Shown piece by piece: positions 56,820-64,000 of a stretch of DNA of 64,000 nt. Every line of letters begins with the position of its first letter. The first letter of the stretch is position 1. Location: NCBI GenBank assembly GCA_003508835.1, contig PUFA01000289.1:620001-684000 (forward strand), written 5' to 3'. The stretch is from Eonycteris spelaea (taxonomy: Eukaryota > Chordata > Mammalia > Chiroptera > Pteropodidae). The notes beneath the pieces are model-generated. The model had not been told where the DNA came from, made no database searches, and was given only the letters and a program-made list of their open reading frames with translations. The position numbers and the translations under genes were made by a program.

Positions 56820-57330
56820 CGTTCACCAAATATTTACCTATCGTACCTACTACATGTCAAGCATTGTTGTGGTGCTGAGGATATACCAGTAAAGAAATCA
56901 TTGTTCCTATCTTCATACATTTTAGAGGGGAAGACAGAAAATGATCACGTAAACATTAAATGTATCAGAAAGGGGTAATTGCTGTAAAGAAAAACACAGC
57001 CATCAAACAGGGACAAGGGTCATATGGGACACTATTTTAGATAGGCTTGTCAAAAAGTCCTCTCTAGAAGACCTTTCCATGTGTTCTGAATTAACTGAGA
57101 TAGAGATAGTACAAGTATTAAGGAAGAGAGTTCCAGACAGGAGGAACAGTGCGTGCAGATGCTGTACAGTGGAGGTCGTCTTGACTTTTCTGAGAAATGG
57201 ACAAGAAGCCAGCACTGATTGGCAGGAGGAAGGAGTGAAGGGATTCAGAGTGTGATGGCTCTGGTAGGCCATGAACAGGAATTTCATCCTACTCTCAGTG
57301 TGTTGGAAGGCATTGTGTGTTTTGTGTAGG
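56820..57330 (+). repeat. Mammal-wide interspersed repeat, family unassigned, copy 2
   Basis: Same style and order as 20885-21300: 'caaatatttacctatcgtacctactacatgtcaagcattgttgtggtgctgaggatata', 'aagagagttccagacaggaggaacagtgcgtgcag', 'ctctggtaggccatgaacaggaatttcatcctactctcag'. The 137- and 130-codon frames on opposite strands at 57003-57709 cross this repeat and the next LTR and are not genes. Confidence 0.45.
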
Positions 57331-57436
57331 GAATAGATATGACATAGTTGATCATAGAATAGATATAATGGGTCACTATGGTTGCTCTGGTGAGAATATA
57401 GACTATAGGGGAGCAAGAAGAAAGGCTGGAGGACGA

Positions 57437-57902
57437 ATTAGTTTTGCTAGGGCTGCTGTAGCAAAATACCACAAACTGGGTGGTTTAAGCAACAGAAATG
57501 TATTGTCTCACAGTTTTGGAGTCTGGAAGTGCATAATCAAGGTGTCAGCAAGATTGGTTCCTTCTGAGGGTTGTGAGGAAAGAATGTGTTCCAGGCTTGT
57601 TCCCTTGGATTGTAGAAGGCTGTCTTTTCCCTGGGCCCCTTCATCTTCTTTCTATGCATTTCTGTCTGTGTTCAATTTTCCTCTTTTTGTAAGGATACAT
57701 TGTCCTTAATGGATTAGGGGCCCACTCTGTATTGAATTCGAGGCTCAGTCTACTCCAGCATGAACTCATCTTGATTAATCATATCTGCAAACAATTAGGA
57801 CTGTATTTCTCAATAAGGTTGCATTCTGAGGTACTGGGGCAGGGCAGAGGGTGTTGTTAGGATTTCGACACATCTTTTTGAGAGGACAGTTCAATCCATG
57901 AC
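57437..57902 (-). mobile_element. MLT1-type (ERVL-MaLR) LTR
   Basis: Plus strand: 'attagttttgctagggctgctgtagcaaaataccacaaactgggtggtttaagcaacagaaatgtattgtctcacagtt', 'cttaatggattaggggcccac', 'catatctgcaaacaattagg', ending 'cagttcaatccatgaca'. Reverse orientation. No clean duplication. Confidence 0.8.
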
Positions 57903-57939
57903 AGAAACTTTAAAACATTTGCTCCTTATATTGTTCATA

Positions 57940-58090
57940 CTTGTTTTATTAATTCACTGATTCATCATTATTCATTTATTCAACAAAGTTGTATTCAGTG
58001 TTTTCCAGGAACTCTTCTAGGCATAGCAGATATAGTCATATACGGACAGGAAACATACCTGCCTCATGAAACTTACACGCTGAGATATGC
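57940..58090 (+). repeat. L2-associated scrap
   Basis: 'attcatttattcaacaaagttgtattcagtgttttccaggaactcttctaggcatagcagatatag' belongs to the same phrase group as the repeat at 56820. Short and diverged. Confidence 0.35.
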
Positions 58091-58094
58091 ACTC

Positions 58095-58969
58095 CCTCCT
58101 TCTCCCAGTAAAATTTTAGATCTTCTAATCTTTCATATTCTGGTCCTTTCTCGGAAAGGCCTGCAGCTTGATTGGAGATTCCTGACAGCGGAGACTCGGT
58201 AGAAGGCTCCACTGATGGTTGTAGCTGATAACTCCTCTCCATTGTCAGGTCAGCATCACTGCAGGTCTTAGGAGAATCACCTTTTCTTCATTTGGAAGTT
58301 TCCTGGGCAATTGAGTAATAGAGCTCTAATGAAAGCTGTTGCAGCTGTGACAATTTGTCTTTGGAGTTGCTGTAAATCAAGGAGACTCTGGATGACCCTC
58401 ACCATCAGAGTGCTAGTGTTTAACCTGATGAGAAGGCAGCCCTGAAAAATGGAGAGATTCCATCAAAGACCTCCTTAATTTCTTAAGACTCTTTCTTCTA
58501 TTTTGTTTCAGAATTACAATTATGTAATCTAGACCCAATACTTTATAGTTTAAGAAGGTAAAATCTGGAGAGCTACTACTTGCTTAACATTTCACATGCA
58601 GTTATAATGGAATGAAAACTTAGATCTCCATTTTTATTGGATTGTGCTTCTCAATGTATACAGGGTTTGAGATCCATGTTTTCAGCATGCCTGTCCATGT
58701 TGAGGTCTTTCCTCTCTGAGCTAGAGACTATTGTTTTTATCCTACATTTAGGGACATATTTATAGATTTTTTGTCCTCAAGTAGGCCTGTATTTTATGCA
58801 ATAAAATCATGAGTTTCTTTTTAACAGGTACCATGTTTTGAATTTATTTTCTAAATCTCCAACACAGTGTTTTGTTGTTATATGCTACTTGGTGATTTGC
58901 TGGTTGAATTGATTTTAAATTACTATAAGAATGTCTGTACTGTTTTTTCCTTAGTTTTTTTGATTTGGT

Positions 58970-59004
<35 letters not shown>

Positions 59005-59370
59005 TTTTTTTTTTTTTTGTGAAAGAGTGTATCTCTGAATATCTGCTGATCAAGTAGCTGAATTTTCTCTGGGAAATTTCCAGTGAGAATTGCTGATGTT
59101 CTGAATAGTTTCTCAAGTGTAGACTGGCAGATAGGCTCAAATTTCTTCAAGTTTATTATGAATTCCATAGTGCTACTTTGACACTGCCAAGTAGCATATG
59201 ATTAACTGCATCTTTTCTTATGTGTATGCTTTAAGGACATTATCAATCAGGAGAAGATGAATGCTTTTGAGGCACAGGACAATGATCATAGCTTACAAGG
59301 TTATATCAGGAAATTTAAATTCAAGCATGGGTTCCATCTTTTTATTGTAAATAGATTCAGTCAAATGTTC
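58095..59370. other. Non-genic DNA with a CT/T microsatellite
   Basis: Apart from 58971-59018 nothing is recognised. Confidence 0.4.
58971..59018. repeat. (CT)13 followed by poly-T
   Basis: A 26-base CT run to 58996, then T to 59018. The Arg/Glu/Lys-rich minus frames over it are repeat translations. Confidence 0.95.
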
Positions 59371-59374
59371 AATG

Positions 59375-59605
59375 TTTATTAAATGACTGTCATATGCCAA
59401 GGATTGTGCGAGGCACTGCCATATACATTATTTAATTTGATTTTACAAAAATTCTGGAAAGTGAATGTTGCTAGACCCATCATGTCAATGCCTAAATTGA
59501 GAAATGAAGCTATGTGATCTGTTCAAGTCACATAGACATGAAACAGCATAGCTGTGATTTAAACAAAATCTGTTGATGAGTCTAATATTCTTTCCATTAT
59601 CTATA
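59375..59605 (-). mobile_element. MIR SINE, diverged
   Basis: Reverse-strand MIR: 'tgtttattaaatgactgtcatatgccaaggattgtgcgaggcactgcc', 'ctagacccatcatgtcaatgcctaaattgagaaatgaag', 'ctgttcaagtcacatagacatgaaacagcatagctgtgattt'. Confidence 0.7.
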
Positions 59606-59609
59606 TTCC

Positions 59610-60230
59610 AAATAAGCTTTAAAATATTTATATATTATTTTAAAATTTAAAAATTATTCTGTACATGCATAAGACATATATTGTATTTATACTGTCATCA
59701 TGGCTATATCTTCATGAATTTATACAGTTTTCCAAATTGCATTTCTATTTCCCTGTCTTGCTCTTAAAAATAACATTCTAAAAAAGGTTAAATGGCATGT
59801 TTAAGATACTTTTTTTTGTTGTTAGTAACTTAAAAATCTAGAGGCATAAGCCGTGCATACAAGTTTATGCTAAAGTTTATTTGGTTTAAAAATATAAGAC
59901 CAATACCCCAAATCCTGATTACTAGTTTTTTGATTATTTGCATGCTGTCACTATGTATTACTATTGTTCTATTGTACATGCTGAGAATTCATAAGTGATT
60001 GCAAAAATCTTATATCAATGTTTAAAAATAGGCTCTCTAATATTAGGAAATTTCATTTAGTGGTAACAGAGGATTGATTTTTATAAAAAAATATTAACCT
60101 TATATTTTAAATTTAATCACAAAAGTTTGGGCTTGTATTTTGTCCCTTGCCATGCCTCAGTGACTGTTGGCCTTTTCTTTGAGCACTGGAATGGCAGGTA
60201 AGAGTCAGAAGTGAGAATAGCTCTTTTAGA
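59610..60230. other. Non-genic AT-rich DNA, nothing recognised
   Basis: No family or gene is recognised. Confidence 0.4.
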
Positions 60231-60234
60231 AATC

Positions 60235-60735
60235 CTGTCATTTGAAGACATGGATGGATTTTGGCAGGCATTATGCTAAGTGAAATAAATCAGACAGAGA
60301 AAGATAACTACTACACAGCATCATTTATATGTAGAACCTAAAAAAAATTTAATTTGTAGAAATAGAAAAGTAGTTATCAGGCTGGGGGTGAGGTGAGGGA
60401 AATAGGGAGAGGTTTGCAAGAGGGTACACACTTTCAGTTATGTGAGGATCTAATGTTTAATATGCTGGCTGTAGTTCATAACACAATAATGTAAAGTTGC
60501 AATTTGCTAAAAGTGTAGATCTTAAATGTTCTCATACACATACCCCTCCCCCAAAAAGAATAGAAAACAAAGTAGGAAAGTAAATATGATATGTGAGGTA
60601 ATGGATGCGATAATGAACTCTATAGGGAAAATCCTTTCACAATGTATACATATATCAAATCATCATGCTGTACACCTTAAATATCTTACAGTTTTACTTG
60701 TCAATTATACCTCAGTAATGCTGAAAAAAATAGAC
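60235..60735 (+). mobile_element. L1 LINE 3' end (ORF2 end and 3' UTR)
   Basis: Landmarks: 'gcattatgctaagtgaaataaatcagacagagaaagata', 'tcatttatatgtagaacctaaaaaa', 'tgctggctgtagttcataac', then the 3' terminus 'atatatcaaatcatcatgctgtacaccttaaatat' and 'gtcaattatacctcagtaatgctg' with an A-rich end. L1MA/MB type, 5' truncated. Confidence 0.8.
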
Positions 60736-60739
60736 CCTT

Positions 60740-61165
60740 TAATGAAGATATGAGTTACTGCAGAGAGGTAAGAAGTTGAATTTGTAGGCCAAACTCAAAT
60801 AAAATGCATAGTACCTCCGCGCTTCTATCATGCTTCTGGGGCACTGCAGTAAAGCAAGGATAAGGAAAATTGGAATTGCTACAGATGTGCATGGGCTGAA
60901 GTGTGGATAAACCTGAGGATGTCTGGTAAGAATAACTTTTCTTTATCTCACAAACCAGCTTCTTCTGGGATCTAAGAAAAGGCAATTTTCTATTAATGTT
61001 GTTGTCCAAAAGACAAATACTGTAATGACATTTTTTAAAGCTGTTGCTACCTGAGGAAGCTTATGAGGAAGTTTAAGCTTCTTTGATATTATTTTGAAAT
61101 AAAACTTTCCCTCTACTATTCAGAGTTAAAAAAAAAGTCTACCAGGATACTGAAAAGCTGAGTAT
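60740..61165. other. Non-genic DNA, nothing recognised
   Basis: The 84-codon minus frame at 60755-61009 has no known domain. Confidence 0.4.
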
Positions 61166-61170
61166 AACTA

Positions 61171-61479
61171 CAGTTGACCCTTGAGCAAGATGGGTTAGAA
61201 CTGTGCAGGTCCACTTATTATGCAAACTTTTTTCAACAAATACTGCAAATGTATTTATTTTTTCAATACCATTTTCTTTTCTCTGGCTTACCTTATTATA
61301 AGAATATAGTATAAAACATATAATATGTGAGATATGTATAATGAACTGTTTATTTGTAAGGCTTTCTCTGGTCATCAGTAGACTATTAGTTAAGTTTTTG
61401 GAGAGTCAAAAACTTATACGTGAATTTTTTGTAAAAGGGATTGGTGCCCTTAACATCTGTGCTGTTCAAAGGTCATCTG
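61171..61479 (+). mobile_element. Tigger-type non-autonomous DNA transposon
   Basis: Starts cagttgacccttgagcaag and ends gctgttcaaaggtcatctg, decayed inverted ends of about 19 bp. A TA precedes the left end (61169-61170), as expected for a Tc1/mariner-superfamily target; the right-hand TA is decayed to CA. The interior ('aactgtgcaggtccacttat', 'ggcttaccttattataagaatatagta') fits the same family. No transposase. Exact subfamily not assigned. Confidence 0.75.
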
Positions 61480-61484
61480 CACCA

Positions 61485-61765
61485 TTTTCGTTTACAATCA
61501 AAGTGTTTAACCACAAAAGGATATAATTTGGCTAGTTATGGGTGTTCCCACTGGGAAAAAATATCAGTGCTTTTGTAAGTTTAATAAAAGTTGGTTCAAA
61601 GTACATTTTCTGCCATTAAATTCTAAGAGTAGTGCTCCATCCACAAGGAGAAACTTTCAGCAGACCAATTTTATCTACTTCATTTTGATGTGAACACAGT
61701 TGTCTCCTGAATGTAAAACTGTCTCCTAAGCAAGAGGAAAATTGAAAGTGAGTGCAACATCACAT
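61485..61765. other. Non-genic DNA, nothing recognised
   Basis: Unassigned spacer between the Tigger-type element and the next L1 tail. Confidence 0.4.
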
Positions 61766-61769
61766 CACA

Positions 61770-62012
61770 CATCCATCACAACCTGTAGAACTGTACAATA
61801 CAAAGAGCAAACCTAATATAAACTATGGATTTTAGTTAACGATGATGTATTATTTGTTCATGAGTTTTAACATATTTACCACACCGATGAGGATGTTACT
61901 AATAGGGAAACTGTGGGGGAGGGGAGCTGGGTATATGGGAACTCTCTGTACTTTTCTGCTCAATTTTCCTGTAAAGCTAAAACTGCTCTAAAAAATAAAG
62001 TTTGTTAATCAA
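61770..62012 (+). mobile_element. L1 LINE 3' UTR fragment
   Basis: 3' UTR of another L1MA-like subfamily: 'ctgtagaactgtacaatacaaagagcaaacctaatataaactatgg', 'ccacaccgatgaggatgttactaatagggaaactgtggggga', 'tatgggaactctctgtacttttctgctcaattttcctgtaaagctaaaactgctctaaaaaataaag'. The G-rich purine run near 61912-61935 is typical of L1 3' UTRs. Confidence 0.8.
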
Positions 62013-62129
62013 ATAGAAAAGTGAGCGCAGAGTTAGATGCCTTTTCTTTCTATGACACTGAAAGATCACAAAGTTTACTCATTCGGAACCACTGGTATTT
62101 TATTTTATTATTTTATTTTATATTTCATT

Positions 62130-62750
62130 TCACTTATTTTTTTTGTTATTGAGGTATAGTTGATATGATCACCACAATAAGTTTAGCCAATATTCATCAC
62201 CATGCATAGTTATAGATCTTTGTTTTATAGTGAGAATTTTTAAGATCTACTCTCTCAGCAACTCTCAAATATGCAATACAGTATTATTGACTATAGTCAC
62301 AATGCTATATGTTATATACTCAAGACTTATTTATTTTATAGGTGGAAGTTTGTACCTTTTGACCCCCTTCACCTATTTCACCCATTCCCCTGCCTCTGGC
62401 AACTACCAGTCTATTCTCTGTATCTATGAGCTTGTTTTAATTTTAAATTCCACATATAAGTGGGACTATATGGCAATTGTATTTCTCTGATTTTTTTCAC
62501 TTAGCATAATGCACTCTAAGTCCATCCATGTTGTTGTCAATGGCAAGATTCCATCCTTCTTTATGGATGAATAATATTCCAGTGTATACATGTTCCACAT
62601 TCTCTTTACTCATTCATTTGTCAATAGATGCCAATCTTGGCTATTATAACTAATGCTGCAATGAACATGGGGTGCATGTACCTTTTGGAGTTAGTGTTTT
62701 TATTTTCTTTGGATAAATACCTAGAGATAGAATTGCTGGATCATACAAGG
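62130..62750 (-). mobile_element. L1 LINE 3' end, reverse orientation
   Basis: Plus strand shows reverse-complement L1: 'ttattgaggtatagttgatatgatcaccacaataag', 'agtcacaatgctatatgttatatactca', 'tctggcaactaccagtctattctctgtatctatgag', 'cacttagcataatgcactctaagtccatccatgttgttg', 'gataaatacctagagatagaattgctggatcata'. It breaks off at about 62750. The 86-codon frame at 62230-62490 is antisense L1. Confidence 0.85.
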
Positions 62751-62754
62751 AACC

Positions 62755-64000
62755 ATTAATATTTTAAGTTCACGCCAGGGAAGATCATTATGGCCATGGT
62801 AAGCTATTTTCTATCCAAACGGAATGATAAAAGACATTAATTAAAAACTGCATTTGAGATGTTATTTTGAAATATAAACTTTAATTATGGGAAATTTAAA
62901 TAGGTTTCTTTTTTAACCACAAGGTTTCTCAGCATTTTAATTCTTGCAATGTGCAATGTGACTTTGCGAAATGGAGATAGTATAAGCAGCATCTCTGAAA
63001 CTTTTAACTCTGGAATAGTTTTACAAAGGACTAGTGCTCCTCAAGTGAAAGCACCATGAAAAATACATGACTGACTCTCTGAGAGAAGATATGATAGTGA
63101 ATCTGAGTCGACACAGACCCTCTGCATTTCTCTCATATTTATTCACTCACCAAGTTCTACTGATTTCTCTTTCATAATTTTGATTGTGTTTGTAAAACCA
63201 TTTGCATCCCCTTGCTACATCCTAATTCATGGATTGTTGAAAGTGTAGCTAGGTGACACTCCTCTTTAGCAACATGACTGTTGCAGCGAACTCTTTGAAT
63301 TTTTTCTTTTTCCCTCTGGGATCTTTAATTCTCACGAGGGTTCAAGTTCATTCTAGACTCTGGGATAAGGGAATCAACCTTTGCCATTTGCCTGTGATTG
63401 AGGGGTTCCTGGAATGTGGACTTGCTAAAACTCAGGAGGTCCATGGAAAATGGGGACGAGTTGGTTACTTACTCTGGGACCAATTTCAATGCAAGACCTT
63501 AGTTGGTTTTACTGCTAGCCCCCATGTGAATGCGCGTGCGCTTGAGACTTGGATTCAGAAATTGAATTCTTATTTGGCACTCTAATTTCACTGATTCTAT
63601 TCCTTTAGGTATCCCTATTCCCTGGTCCTTTGCCATTCATTTACTGTTTGGAAAGCCAATTCTTTATTTTCTTGAGTCTTGAGTCCTGACGCTGAATGAT
63701 AGACTCTAGAGTGGAATCTAGAAATCTTTTTGTCAGGTGCCTCAGAAAAATCTGTTTTTTTAATATCCGAATTCTTTTTTTTGTTAGGAAACCTCCATCA
63801 ATTGTCTGCCTCATTACAGAGGTTTTGCTAGCTCTCTTAAGATCCTGGTGACCTTGAGTCTGATCTTTCCAATTGCTGAGTCTTCTTGGGTGCATAATCA
63901 GAATTCAAGATATTAGGGCCAGATTTGCAGGTTAGCGAACTCTAACTTATTGCTCACTCAGCAATTTTCTTTTTGGGAAGCTCTAAAACATATCATGTTG
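62755..64000. other. Non-genic DNA with an unexplained 110-codon frame
   Basis: The frame at 63253-63585 (plus) is the longest plus-strand frame near the window end that is not on a simple repeat. Its second half (from about residue 35) is rich in Trp, Cys, Gly and charged residues, unlike the flanking AT-rich noise, and it stops at 63583-63585. I recognise no domain. It could be chance, a degraded retroviral leader or gag segment, or part of an unannotated gene. The remaining sequence shows no known repeat. Confidence 0.25.

Noticed and set aside
57003..57709. 137- and 130-codon frames on opposite strands
   Set aside because: They overlap a mammal-wide repeat and an MLT1-type LTR, have no domain, and cannot both be coding.
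58844..59168. Arg/Glu/Lys-rich 98- and 81-codon minus frames as coiled-coil proteins
   Set aside because: The charged stretch is the translated (CT)n/poly-T run at 58971-59018.

Overview
The window looks like nuclear DNA from a placental mammal, and I find no gene in it. It is AT-rich and CpG-poor. The longest open frame is 198 codons and lies across a retroviral LTR; nothing reads as an exon, a tRNA or an rRNA. What can be recognised is decayed transposable elements: L1 and L2 LINEs, MIR SINEs, MaLR/ERVL LTRs, Tigger and hAT DNA transposons, plus simple repeats. It is best read as a gene desert or the inside of a very large intron.

Organism: L1MA-type L1s, MIR, L2 and MLT1-type LTRs say eutherian mammal. 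I saw no Alu, B1/B2, BovB/ART2A, Can-SINE or equine ERE, which argues against primate, rodent, ruminant, carnivore and horse. The L1 3' UTR at 16.2-16.45 kb resembles, from memory, the type common in bat genomes, and the lack of any young SINE would fit a fruit bat. This is a low-confidence inference.

Layout. 0-5 kb: plain DNA, a dispersed repeat, and two L1 pieces in opposite orientation. 5.5-6.6 kb: a three-level nest (old MLT1-type LTR, younger MLT1-type LTR inside it, LINE-type 3' end inside that), two levels with target-site duplications. 7-10.5 kb: MIR, a decayed ERVL pol remnant, L2. 10.5-22 kb: MIRs, L1s, microsatellites, and an L2 split by a MIR. 22.7-23.3 kb: a clean CpG-rich solo LTR with a 5-bp duplication, probably the youngest insertion. 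25-33 kb: two copies of an 81-bp palindromic repeat, a MIR split by an LTR, an L1 carrying two large microsatellites, and an ERV LTR. 33-46 kb: scattered MIR, L2 and hAT, compound microsatellites, several LTR-like remnants. 46-64 kb: an AT palindrome, LTRs, Tigger-type and MER5A-type DNA transposons, L1 ends facing each other, and an unexplained 24-bp direct repeat pair.

There are no genes here to work together. The most interesting items are the 81-bp hairpin repeat, the young solo LTR and the nested insertions that give a relative chronology. I found no convincing new molecular system. Family names come from recognition of consensus features from memory, not a database search; boundaries without a stated duplication are good to about 20-50 bases.
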